DNA of 64,000 nt from Candidatus Pseudoruminococcus merdavium. GTDB taxonomy: Bacteria > Bacillota > Clostridia > Oscillospirales > Ruminococcaceae. The stretch is from the NCBI GenBank assembly GCA_904419745.1, contig CAJFSS010000012.1, positions 1-64,000 of the forward strand, read 5' to 3'. Shown here piece by piece: positions 1 through 7,422 of this stretch (the first letter of the stretch is position 1; the number at the start of each line of letters is the position of its first letter). The notes below the pieces were generated by a model. That model had not been told where the DNA came from and did not search any database. It saw nothing but the letters and a program-made list of their open reading frames with translations. Position numbers and translations under genes: made by a program.

Positions 1-19
1 ACTACCAGGCCATTTCTTT

Positions 20-95
20 TGGTGGGAACAACAGGGCTCGAACCTGTGACCCCCTGCTTGTAAGGCAGGTGCTCTCCCAGCTGAGCTATGCTCCC
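20..95 (-). tRNA. tRNA-Val (anticodon TAC)
   Basis: A complete cloverleaf can be read on the minus strand. The acceptor pairs GGGAGCA with TGTTCCC, the anticodon loop is CTTACAA with anticodon TAC, the T-loop is GTTCGAG, and the discriminator is A. The CCA end is encoded (20-22). It decodes valine codons GUA/GUG and probably others by wobble. A near-perfect promoter lies at 162-190. Confidence 0.95.
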
Positions 96-161
96 ACACT
101 GTTCCTCATGGTTCACAATTCGTTTGTCCTGAAGGACCACCGCCGTTTTGCGACGTGATTT

Positions 162-190
162 ATAATACCACAGGAACGAAAAAGTGTCAA
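162..190 (-). promoter_or_regulatory. Sigma-A promoter of tRNA-Val
   Basis: The minus strand carries TTGACA (190-185), a 17-base spacer and TATTAT (167-162). This is close to the housekeeping consensus, and the start point would lie about 55-60 bases before the mature tRNA. Seen directly in the sequence. Confidence 0.8.
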
Positions 191-257
191 CAGTTTTTTC
201 CTGGTTTTTGCAAAAAAATTCAAAAACCTTTTTTCTCAAACAAATTCCTTTTATTAG

Positions 258-300
258 AGGGGATTCCGAATGTTCTTTGAATTCATTCGGAAAATCCCCT
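258..300 (-). terminator. Hairpin terminator after hslO
   Basis: An inverted repeat (258-272 with 284-300, two extra A bases in one arm) lies just after the hslO stop. On the minus strand it is followed by an AT-rich stretch but not by a clean T-run, so it may be an imperfect terminator or an mRNA-end stabiliser. Confidence 0.5.
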
Positions 301-306
301 CCCGGA

Positions 307-1188
307 TTATTTTTTTGCATTCTGGCGCAACTGTTCGATTTCCCGCGGAGTGAAATGGTATTTCTTATCACAGAAATGACAACAAATTTCTGTAACTTCC
401 CCACTTTGTACCATGGAAGAAAGTTCTTCTTCCCCCAAACTCAGCAACATTTTTTCTACGCGTTCACGAGTACAGTTACAGCGGTATTCCACCGGGAAAG
501 AATCCAGGATCTCCGGCTCAAACCCAGCCAATGCCTTTTTACAAATATCTTCCGGGGTGAGTCCATCATCCAGCATTTTGGAAACTGGATCCAGAGAGTT
601 GATGTTTGCCTCCAGCTGATCAATGGCTTCCTCTTCCACGCCAGGCAAAAGCTGTATTAGATAACCGCCTGCTGAGCGGATAGTCAAGTTTGGGTTTACC
701 AAAACACCAAGGCCGCAGACAGTCGGAATTTGTTCGCTTGTTGCATAGTAGGAAGTGATATCTTCCGCCACTTCTCCAGATACGATCGGTGTTTGGCCAA
801 TATAAGGTTCTTTGAGTCCCAAATCTTTGATAACATAAAGGGCGCCTTCTCTACCGACAGCCCCACCGACATCCAACTTTCCATACTGATTTAGAGGTAG
901 TTCAACCACCGGGTTTGCCACATATCCTCTGACATTTCCCCGACTGTCGGAAACCGCAATGACAGATCCGGCAGGGCCGTTTCCTGTCAAACGCAAGGTG
1001 ATACTGTTATCTTCCCCTTTGAGCAGGGATCCCATCATAGAAGCGGCGCTGAGCAATCTGCCCAGGGCCGCACTTACGACCGCCGACGTCTTATGAATCT
1101 GTTCCATTTTTCCGACAATATCCGTGGAATCAACAGCGCACATCATAATTCCACCATCTGAAGAAATTGCTCTGATTAATTTTCCCAT
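307..1188 (-). CDS. hslO: Redox-regulated chaperonin Hsp33
   Basis: This 293-residue protein matches Hsp33, a cytoplasmic holdase that is switched on when oxidants release its zinc. The four zinc cysteines are present near the C-terminus: CNC at residues 237-239 and CHFC at 270-273. The N-terminal chaperone domain reads as normal, including the G-R-G-Y-V segment that is typical of the family. The start follows a CGGAGGG ribosome site. The gene lies 14 bases after the methyltransferase stop, so it may be the last gene of a yerC-methyltransferase-hslO transcript. Family assignment is firm; the operon is inferred from spacing. Confidence 0.95.
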   Translation of the reverse strand: MGKLIRAISSDGGIMMCAVDSTDIVGKMEQIHKTSAVVSAALGRLLSAASMMGSLLKGEDNSITLRLTGNGPAGSVIAVSDSRGNVRGYVANPVVELPLNQYGKLDVGGAVGREGALYVIKDLGLKEPYIGQTPIVSGEVAEDITSYYATSEQIPTVCGLGVLVNPNLTIRSAGGYLIQLLPGVEEEAIDQLEANINSLDPVSKMLDDGLTPEDICKKALAGFEPEILDSFPVEYRCNCTRERVEKMLLSLGEEELSSMVQSGEVTEICCHFCDKKYHFTPREIEQLRQNAKK

Positions 1189-1202
1189 AAGCCCTCCGTT
1201 TT

Positions 1203-1955
1203 TTACTTACTTGTGTGTTTTACGACATAGATAACACGCTGACTATCTGGACGGGGAGGTGAAAAACTGTCACTGTCATAACATGCAATCACCTGCAAAC
1301 CAGCTGCCAAGAGCATCGTGCGCATTTCTTCATCCGAATATGCACGTTCGCAAAATAGTTCCTGTGCGCGGTCATACCGGCCATCTTCGCACTCACCGAA
1401 AAAATCCAGTTGGATATCCACCACATGGTTTTGTTCATGGTATTCATTTTGCCAAACACAATAGACATCTTCACAATCATAGACAAAAGTCTCGTTGCCA
1501 AGGATATGCTGATGTTTATAAATCGTATTTGCATCAAATATAAAAATCCCATCTGGATCCAGAAAAAGGGCAATCCGACGAAAGCCCTGCGTCAGTTCTT
1601 CCGGTTCTATAATGTGGTTGACACTGTCCAATGCGCAAATCGCCGCATCAACAGTTCCATACAGATCAAGTTCCTGCATGGATTGGTTTAAAAATAATAC
1701 TCTGCTCCCAAACTCATAGCGTTTTTCATTTGCAATGCCAAGCATCTCTTCTGAGATATCCGCCCCAATAACATCATAGCCCAGCTTTTCCATTTCAAAC
1801 GAAAGGGAGCCTGTACCGCATGCCACATCAAGCAGAATGCCGCGCGAGCCCCCGAATTTTTTAATTAACTGGTCAAAATATGCTGCCCGTGCGGCATAGT
1901 CAACATTGCAGATGAGCTCATCATAGTACTGTGCAAACTCACCATATTGCGCCAT
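1203..1955 (-). CDS. Class I SAM-dependent methyltransferase
   Basis: A protein of 250 residues with the Rossmann methyltransferase motif I (LDVACGTGS, about residues 42-50) and a following acidic motif II (GADISEEML). It belongs to the small cytosolic methyltransferases with an N-terminal F-x-x-Y-Y-D segment. The substrate cannot be told from sequence. I chose ATG 1955 because the residues before it are unlike the family and because an AAGGAAG site precedes it. That start lies one base past the yerC stop, so the two are translationally coupled. hslO follows 14 bases later. Confidence 0.85.
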   Translation of the reverse strand: MAQYGEFAQYYDELICNVDYAARAAYFDQLIKKFGGSRGILLDVACGTGSLSFEMEKLGYDVIGADISEEMLGIANEKRYEFGSRVLFLNQSMQELDLYGTVDAAICALDSVNHIIEPEELTQGFRRIALFLDPDGIFIFDANTIYKHQHILGNETFVYDCEDVYCVWQNEYHEQNHVVDIQLDFFGECEDGRYDRAQELFCERAYSDEEMRTMLLAAGLQVIACYDSDSFSPPRPDSQRVIYVVKHTSK

Positions 1956-1956
1956 G

Positions 1957-2268
1957 TTATTTTTCTTCCTTATTTTTATGTTTTTCATCCAGACGATCAA
2001 AGACAATCCGGTAACCGTCGCATCCATATTCCAAAGATCGATTTACCCGGCTGATAGTCGCTGTAGAAGCTCCCGTTTCCCGTACGATATCGCTGTAAAC
2101 ATACTGCTCATCCAGCATTTTTGCAACCTGAAGCCGTTGAGACAATGCTTTCAGTTCCGGAACCGTACACAAGTCCTCAAAAAATTTATAGCATTCCTCC
2201 ATTGTCTCAAGCGATAAGACAGCTTCAAACAAATACTCTGCATTAACATCCTTTAATCTGCTGTTCAT
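1957..2268 (-). CDS. yerC: YerC/YecD family TrpR-like DNA-binding protein
   Basis: This 103-residue protein matches the YerC/YecD branch of the TrpR superfamily, small helical putative repressors that are common in Firmicutes. The helix-turn-helix reads IVRETGASTATISRVNRSL at about residues 61-79. The N-terminal half (EAVLSLETMEECYKFFEDL) is typical of the family. The ligand of this group is not established, so tryptophan control should not be assumed. It is the first gene of the leftward yerC-methyltransferase-hslO set and is divergent from the BclA-like gene. A small TCCGGA inverted repeat lies in its leader. Confidence 0.88.
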   Translation of the reverse strand: MNSRLKDVNAEYLFEAVLSLETMEECYKFFEDLCTVPELKALSQRLQVAKMLDEQYVYSDIVRETGASTATISRVNRSLEYGCDGYRIVFDRLDEKHKNKEEK

Positions 2269-2518
2269 TTTTTCTCTCCTATCCCCTGTCCGGAAGAATC
2301 CGGAATCATGTCTTTCCTGTCTAAACAGATTTCCAAATGTGTCGGACTATAGTTTAACACTCTACATTACAAAAGTAAATGGCAAAAAAGAAAATCTTTT
2401 CATCAATATTTTGTTTATTCTGTGTATTTTATACACATTTCATCCAATTTTGCAAAAGAAAAATAGCAAGGAACCGATTCTCTTTTTCCTGAATACACTG
2501 GGAATGGAGGTAATTTCT

Positions 2519-3025
2519 ATGAATTTCTATCGCAGCTCCTGCGGCGATTGTTGTCCACGCATTTGCTATGTACCCTGCCCAGTTCATCCAACAACGCCGA
2601 CTGCTCGCCCATATGCTTCTTTTTTGACCAATGGGACTGCTGTCACCAGCGGGACTTCCCTGACATTTACCCCACAAATTAACAAAGGGGGTACCTTGAT
2701 CACAGGGGGAGGCACTACAGCATTGACCTTAGCTGCCAGACATATTTACCAGGTAGACTATACGGTCAATGGAACTTCCTCTTCTGCCGGACTTGTACAG
2801 ATTACTCCGTATCTCAACGGAGTGGCCGCCACATACGGCCAGGCAAATGAGGTAACCCAGGCTTCTCCAAACAATCAGTTTACGCTCCATGGATCCTTCC
2901 TGGTCGATACCACCAATGCACCTGTAACGCTTAATTTGAGATATACAGGAGCTGGTACCGCTACGTTTACAGGAAATGTCATTGTCCATGAAATCGATAC
3001 CACATCCACAACGACCGCTTATTAA
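2519..3025 (+). CDS. BclA C-terminal-like (spore surface) protein
   Basis: A protein of 168 residues. The first 30 residues are rich in cysteine and proline (CGDCC, CYVPCP). The rest is Thr/Gly/Ala-rich and beta-sheet-like, resembling the TNF-like jelly-roll domain at the end of BclA-type exosporium glycoproteins. There is no collagen-like GXY repeat and no signal peptide. The start at 2519 follows GGAATGGAGG with 8 bases of spacing; a longer frame reaching back to 2339 has no site and a hydrophobic stretch I think is not translated. Location on the spore surface is inferred from family resemblance. A strong terminator follows. Confidence 0.7.
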   Translation: MNFYRSSCGDCCPRICYVPCPVHPTTPTARPYASFLTNGTAVTSGTSLTFTPQINKGGTLITGGGTTALTLAARHIYQVDYTVNGTSSSAGLVQITPYLNGVAATYGQANEVTQASPNNQFTLHGSFLVDTTNAPVTLNLRYTGAGTATFTGNVIVHEIDTTSTTTAY

Positions 3026-3039
3026 TCATTTGGGAAACA

Positions 3040-3072
3040 AAAATCTCCGGCTGAATAGCCGGAGATTTTTTA
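3040..3072 (+). terminator. Rho-independent terminator
   Basis: An AAATCTCCGGC / GCCGGAGATTT hairpin is followed by a T-run, directly after the BclA-like gene. Confidence 0.9.
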
Positions 3073-3203
3073 TGTCCCCAAATTTTTCCCTTTATGTTAT
3101 AATTAAATAAAAAGTATAATTTAGCGGAGCACTTGCAATTTTACCTCTTTCAAGCTCTGCCTTTAAGTTTCACCCTGTTATCCCTGAAATTAGGAGGTAT
3201 TTT

Positions 3204-4178
3204 ATGAAATTCGCTGTTATTGGGAGCAATTTTGTCGCAGATTGGTTTCTTAACGCCGGCAAGCGGTGTGAGAATTTCGAACTCTATGCGATCTTTTCTA
3301 GAACAGAAAAACGCGCCCGGGAATATGCGTCCATCCACGGGGCGCCGGTTTACTATACAAAATTAGAACAGTTGGAACAGGATCCCGCTATTGAAGCAGT
3401 ATATCTGGCAAGCCCGACCTATTGTCATGCCAACCAGGCGATTCGCTTAATGAATGCCGGAAAGCATATTCTGTGTGAAAAACCGATTGCCTTTAATGAA
3501 GGGGAATTTTCCAAAATGATAAATGCAGCGCGGGCAAACCACGTGGTCTTATTGGAGGCAATGCGCAGTGATTATTCTCCTGCTTTCCAGTCAGTTCGCA
3601 AGGGGCTTTCCAAACTTGGAACCCTGCGCCGGGCCAGTCTGCGCTTTTGCCAATACTCTTCCCGCTATGACAACTTTAAATGCGGCATCGTAGAAAATGC
3701 TTTTCGCCCAGACATTGCAGGAGGGGCGATTATGGATATTGGTGTCTATCCCATTCACACAATGATTTCCCTATTCGGCGCCCCTCGTTCTGTCAATTCT
3801 CTATTAGTTCCCCTGCATACAGGAGTAGATGGGGAAGGAAGTATCCTGTTTGACTATGGGGAAATGATAGGGGAAGTTACCTACTCCAAAATCACGAATT
3901 CCTCCCTTCCCTGTGAAATCCAGGGAGAAAATGGAAATTTGTTATTTGATCGTATCACAAATATGTCCAAAGTAGAAATCCAGTATCGGGATGGCAGCAA
4001 CGAAATCCTTTACCATCAAACTCCGGACGAAGAGATGCGCTATGAATTGGAAGCTTTCCTCCGGTATGCTTGCGCAGGGATTTTTCCAGAACAGGAACTG
4101 GAAATCACCCGTATGACTCTCGCCTGTATGGATGAAGTTCGAAAAACAGCCGGGATTGTTTTTCCAGCAGACAATTAA
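3204..4178 (+). CDS. Gfo/Idh/MocA family oxidoreductase
   Basis: A 324-residue NAD(P)-dependent dehydrogenase of the Gfo/Idh/MocA family. It has an N-terminal Rossmann fold (VIGSNFVADWF, where this subfamily has a degenerate glycine motif), the EKP motif at 92-94 whose lysine is catalytic, and the D-I-G-x-Y-P-I-H segment at 178-185. The substrate is probably a sugar or inositol derivative but cannot be told. It is a single-gene unit preceded by AGGAGG and followed by a terminator. A second family member lies at 7423-8484 on the other strand and is only distantly similar. Confidence 0.88.
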   Translation: MKFAVIGSNFVADWFLNAGKRCENFELYAIFSRTEKRAREYASIHGAPVYYTKLEQLEQDPAIEAVYLASPTYCHANQAIRLMNAGKHILCEKPIAFNEGEFSKMINAARANHVVLLEAMRSDYSPAFQSVRKGLSKLGTLRRASLRFCQYSSRYDNFKCGIVENAFRPDIAGGAIMDIGVYPIHTMISLFGAPRSVNSLLVPLHTGVDGEGSILFDYGEMIGEVTYSKITNSSLPCEIQGENGNLLFDRITNMSKVEIQYRDGSNEILYHQTPDEEMRYELEAFLRYACAGIFPEQELEITRMTLACMDEVRKTAGIVFPADN

Positions 4179-4182
4179 ACAC

Positions 4183-4221
4183 TATCCGATTCCTTTATCA
4201 TCCTGGAATCGGATATTTTTT
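4183..4221 (+). terminator. Rho-independent terminator
   Basis: A TATCCGATTCC / GGAATCGGATA stem of 11 pairs is followed by six T. It ends the oxidoreductase transcript. Confidence 0.92.
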
Positions 4222-4272
4222 GTCACTATTTTCGGGACTCAGAATAAAATGATATGAAACCCGAAAAAGGCG

Positions 4273-4929
4273 GTGTGGCGAAAGATGGAATCTTGGTATG
4301 CTTCTTTTTTTCAAATTATTCTACTGGTTACGGCACTTTCTGTAGATGCTTTTGTCGCGAGCCTGGCCTATGGCGCTTCCAACATCCGAATTCCCCCTAT
4401 TTCAGTTGTGGTAATCACCCTGGTATGTAGCCTTATCCTGGGCATTTCCCTTTTGTTTGGTTCCCTGATCCGCCCTTTTGTCCCGGCACAGCTGACCAAG
4501 ATTATCTGCTGCGCTGTCCTGATGATTTTAGGTTTTGTGAAACTGTGTGATAGTTCCATGAAGCACTATATTCGTAAACACTGCTCAAACCATAAAGAGA
4601 TTTCTTTTTCCGCTCTACATCTGAAATTTATCCTCAACATCTACGCGGATCCAGTGGAAGCAGATTCCGATCAATCCCATACTCTTTCCCCAAAAGAAGC
4701 CGGATCCCTTGCGACCGCACTTTCCCTGGATGGACTGGCCGCTGGATTCGGTGCGGCGCTTGGAAATGTCCATTTGTTGCAGGCGCTGTTTTGCTCCATT
4801 TTCGTGAATGCCTTGGCCGTACTTTTGGGAAGTTCCATTGGCAACCGGATTGCGCAAAAGGCTTCCTTAGATTTATCCTGGTTAAGCGGTGTCATGTTAA
4901 TAGCGCTTGCCCTATTAAAATTGGTGTAA
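4273..4929 (+). CDS. ytaF: YtaF-like sporulation membrane protein
   Basis: A polytopic membrane protein of 218 residues with about six hydrophobic segments. It has the duplicated LSVDAF / LSLDGLAAGFGAA motifs and the central D-x-D-x-S-H-x-L-S-x-K-E-A segment of the YtaF family, which is related to MntP-type exporters. YtaF is linked to sporulation in Bacillus, but its molecular role is unclear. A GTG at 4273 opens the frame; ATG 4285 is an equally plausible start, because neither has ideal ribosome-site spacing. It converges on the Spo0A-type gene, with a shared bidirectional terminator between them. Confidence 0.85.
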   Translation: MWRKMESWYASFFQIILLVTALSVDAFVASLAYGASNIRIPPISVVVITLVCSLILGISLLFGSLIRPFVPAQLTKIICCAVLMILGFVKLCDSSMKHYIRKHCSNHKEISFSALHLKFILNIYADPVEADSDQSHTLSPKEAGSLATALSLDGLAAGFGAALGNVHLLQALFCSIFVNALAVLLGSSIGNRIAQKASLDLSWLSGVMLIALALLKLV

Positions 4930-4935
4930 AAACAT

Positions 4936-4972
4936 AAAAATCCCAAAGGGCAAATATCCTTTGGGATTTTTA
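4936..4972. terminator. Bidirectional terminator
   Basis: An AAAAATCCCAAAGG / CCTTTGGGATTTTT hairpin has A- and T-runs on either side. It serves both the rightward ytaF gene and the leftward Spo0A-type gene. Confidence 0.92.
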
Positions 4973-4973
4973 T

Positions 4974-5786
4974 TTAAAAAAGATTGCTGGAACGAATTTT
5001 GTCAGCCAGATAGTAGATAAACTCTTTATTGGTCGGTTTGTCTCTATTAGAATTAATCAATTCCGGACAGTGCTGCTTCAGTGCTTCTTCCCCCGCATGA
5101 TTCCATGCGGATTCAATTGCACTGCGTATGGCCCTTTCCACATTTTTGGAAGTGATTCCATATTTTTTAGCGAGAGCCGGATAAATATCTTTTGTAACCA
5201 TCAGGATATCATTGGGGCGTTCAATTGCAATTAAAATGGCATCTACAATCAAACGATATCCCTGTTTCCCGGGCATCAGGGAAATGTAGGACATCTCCGT
5301 TTTGATACGGCGGGTAATCCTTTCTCTTCGTGCATCCTGGGAAACCACTTCTACAACCGGCCTACTTGAAATGTCCGGGCTGTCCGCCTTTTTGCGCAAA
5401 TATTTTCTTGTTCTCAGAATTACATTTACCACTTGTTTTGGGCCATATCCTTTTGTCTGCTTTGTGACAACAAAATCCGCCCCATTGTCCCGGACCATTT
5501 GCAGTGTGGGTTGAGAAGTTGTATTGGTGGTTACTAAAATATAGGGATCAAACGGAAGTCCCAACTGCCTAATACGGAAAATCGCGTCAATTCCATCGCC
5601 CTCACTGAGTTCCAAATCCATGATAACAACATCTGGCAGCATCTCTTTTACCATTTGGATTCCCTGTTCTGCACTTCCAGTTACTCCGACGATTTCCAGT
5701 TCCTCAATTTCTTGGGTGTATTCCTCTAACCGTTTACAATCCTCTTTATCATCTTCTACCAGTAAAAGCCGAATTTTATCTACCAT
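4974..5786 (-). CDS. Spo0A-type response regulator
   Basis: A 270-residue two-domain regulator. Residues 1-125 are a receiver with acidic pocket EDD (11-13), phospho-acceptor Asp57 (MDLE), a Thr pair (VTTNTT) and a lysine after the fourth strand. Residues 155-270 match the Spo0A DNA-binding domain, including VERAIRSAIESAW and K-P-T-N-x-E-F-I. Spo0A is the master regulator of sporulation entry. Here spoIVB, the usual upstream neighbour, is absent, and the receiver end (VVTKQTKGYGPK) differs from classical Spo0A. It could therefore be a paralogue rather than the master copy. Its promoter and palindromes are at 5825-5926. Confidence 0.85.
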   Translation of the reverse strand: MVDKIRLLLVEDDKEDCKRLEEYTQEIEELEIVGVTGSAEQGIQMVKEMLPDVVIMDLELSEGDGIDAIFRIRQLGLPFDPYILVTTNTTSQPTLQMVRDNGADFVVTKQTKGYGPKQVVNVILRTRKYLRKKADSPDISSRPVVEVVSQDARRERITRRIKTEMSYISLMPGKQGYRLIVDAILIAIERPNDILMVTKDIYPALAKKYGITSKNVERAIRSAIESAWNHAGEEALKQHCPELINSNRDKPTNKEFIYYLADKIRSSNLF

Positions 5787-5824
5787 TTATTCCCGTTCTC
5801 CCCCAAAATTCAACAATTTTTTTT

Positions 5825-5853
5825 ATTATAGAAAAGCAAAAAATAAATAGCAA
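5825..5853 (-). promoter_or_regulatory. Predicted promoter of the Spo0A-type gene
   Basis: The minus strand has TTGCTA (5853-5848), a 17-base spacer and a perfect TATAAT (5830-5825), about 40 bases before the start codon. Confidence 0.65.
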
Positions 5854-5881
5854 TAAAAATTCCTAAAATGGATACTTACCG

Positions 5882-5926
5882 TTCCCTATAAGGGAAATTT
5901 CACGCGAAAAAACACGATTTTTCGCG
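5882..5926. promoter_or_regulatory. Two palindromes upstream of the Spo0A-type gene
   Basis: TTCCCT-ATA-AGGGAA (5882-5896) and CGCGAAAAA / TTTTTCGCG with a 6-base centre (5903-5926) lie side by side 30-70 bases upstream of the -35 box. Neither has a T-run in the right place for a terminator of a nearby gene, so they may be operator sites. I see no perfect TGTCGAA Spo0A box. Confidence 0.4.
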
Positions 5927-6026
5927 ACAATTTACGAAAATTCAGGAGGAAAAGGCAGATACAAAAACTGAAATTACTCCTTTCATTTTATGATAAAATT
6001 TCGGCAAATCCGAAATTGTGGATTTC

Positions 6027-6055
6027 TTGCAATTGCCACTGAAATCCCGTATACT
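6027..6055 (+). promoter_or_regulatory. Predicted sigma-A promoter
   Basis: TTGCAA (6027-6032), a 17-base spacer and TATACT (6050-6055), about 37 bases before the small gene at 6092. Confidence 0.7.
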
Positions 6056-6091
6056 ATTAGACAGAAATATTTTGAAGGGAGAAAGTGCAGC

Positions 6092-6343
6092 ATGCTGCAT
6101 CATGGATACGATATCCCCACCATTGCTTATTTTGAAAGCGGCAATGTTTACAGTGGAAACATTGGTACCTTCCGTTACCGGATTGAAAAATCAGAGGACA
6201 AGCTGTTGGCAACGGTATGGCTCAACGATCTGTGTTATGAACTCAGGCAGCAAGCAAAGGAATCTTCGTTTTCCCTTGATACGGATGGCCTGTTGTGCGC
6301 CTTGGACTGGATCGAACAGGAGCGCAAGAACGTTCAAAAATAG
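6092..6343 (+). CDS. Small uncharacterised protein (83 aa)
   Basis: I do not recognise this 83-residue protein. It starts MLHHGYDIPTIAYFESGN and contains a mixed beta-rich middle and a charged helical end (DWIEQERKNVQK). No signal peptide, membrane segment or cysteine motif is visible. The start is supported by a GAAGGGAG site 9 bases upstream and by a good promoter at 6027-6055. A longer frame from 5990 would include the promoter itself and is rejected. The HAD phosphatase gene follows 154 bases later, possibly on the same transcript. Confidence 0.65.
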   Translation: MLHHGYDIPTIAYFESGNVYSGNIGTFRYRIEKSEDKLLATVWLNDLCYELRQQAKESSFSLDTDGLLCALDWIEQERKNVQK

Positions 6344-6497
6344 CAAGAAGAAAATGCCTCCGCCCATTGTTCTCTTTAAAAAAGATAGATAGGATTGGCG
6401 GGCAATTTATGCAATTCTATTGAAACAGGACATCGGATTTGCTAGCAAGCAGAACCACGGAGATGAATTGGATTTACAGAAATGAGGGTACTTCACA

Positions 6498-7319
6498 ATG
6501 GTTAAACTGATCGCACTGGATTTAGACGATACGGTTCTCACCAGTGACCGTACAGTATTAAGCAGCACCATTTTAGCAGTCCAGAAAGCAGCAGCCGAGG
6601 GAATCCATGTCGTAGTTTCTACTGGACGCAATTACTCCAACGCCAAAGAAATTATTGACAAGCTGGGTGTCTGTGAAGTTGTTAGCGTATGCAACGGTGC
6701 CCTTGTCCTTGATTTAAACACAAAGCGGATTATCTACCGCAACTCTATTCGTAAACAGGACATGCAGGCAATCCTGCCGTTTTTGGAAACCCCAGAACTC
6801 TTTTTCCAGCTTTATATCGGCAGTGAAAATTACCGGGATAGGCGCCTGGATAAACTATATCACCAGTACTTTCCAAAACGTTCAGACTCTGATCGGATTG
6901 CCCATATCGTGCCGGATATTCGGGAATTTCTCTGGAATTCCCCTCCGGGAACCGACACCGCGGTAGATAAAATTTTTGCCTACTGCCCCGATACACAGCG
7001 GCTTGCGCAAGTGCGCGCTCAAATTTCCCAAAGAAAAACAGTCCACTTGACCAGTTCCAATATTAAAAACTTTGAGGTAACAAATCAGGGTATTACCAAA
7101 GCGGTTGGACTCCAACAACTGTGCTCCTATCTGGGGGTTGACAAAAAGGACACACTGGCCATTGGAGACAGCGAAAACGACCTGGATATGCTACGGTTTG
7201 CAGGAATAAGCGTTGCCATGGGAAACGCCACGCAAACAGTCAAGGCATGTGCGGACTATATTACCGATTCCAATGACCAGGACGGAATTGCCCATGCCCT
7301 TCAGCATTTCTTAAAATAG
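6498..7319 (+). CDS. Cof-type HAD-IIB phosphatase
   Basis: A 273-residue HAD-superfamily hydrolase of the Cof/YidA type. Motif I is DLDDT (8-12), with Asp8 as nucleophile and Asp10 as acid/base. Motif II is VVSTGR, and motif III/IV is IGDSENDLDML (about 222-232), which binds magnesium. The large C2 cap between them is typical of sugar-phosphate and cofactor phosphatases. The true substrate cannot be inferred. The ribosome site is weak (GAGGG, about 10 bases upstream). A bidirectional terminator at 7386-7417 separates it from the convergent oxidoreductase. Confidence 0.9.
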   Translation: MVKLIALDLDDTVLTSDRTVLSSTILAVQKAAAEGIHVVVSTGRNYSNAKEIIDKLGVCEVVSVCNGALVLDLNTKRIIYRNSIRKQDMQAILPFLETPELFFQLYIGSENYRDRRLDKLYHQYFPKRSDSDRIAHIVPDIREFLWNSPPGTDTAVDKIFAYCPDTQRLAQVRAQISQRKTVHLTSSNIKNFEVTNQGITKAVGLQQLCSYLGVDKKDTLAIGDSENDLDMLRFAGISVAMGNATQTVKACADYITDSNDQDGIAHALQHFLK

Positions 7320-7385
7320 AAAATTGGGGATTCCCAGTTATTTTCTTTTGAATAAGTTTTCGATCAACGGTCGTATGAAGATAAG

Positions 7386-7417
7386 AAAAGGCTTCCTGAA
7401 AAACAGGAGGCCTTTTT
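7386..7417. terminator. Bidirectional terminator
   Basis: AAAAGGCTTCCTG / CAGGAGGCCTTTTT with a 5-base loop and one G-T pair. It sits between the convergent HAD and oxidoreductase genes. Confidence 0.88.
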
Positions 7418-7422
7418 CAGTT

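Noticed and set aside
5880..5990. Possible Spo0A boxes upstream of the Spo0A-type gene
   Set aside because: The nearest match, TGTCGCGAA, has two extra bases relative to TGTCGAA.
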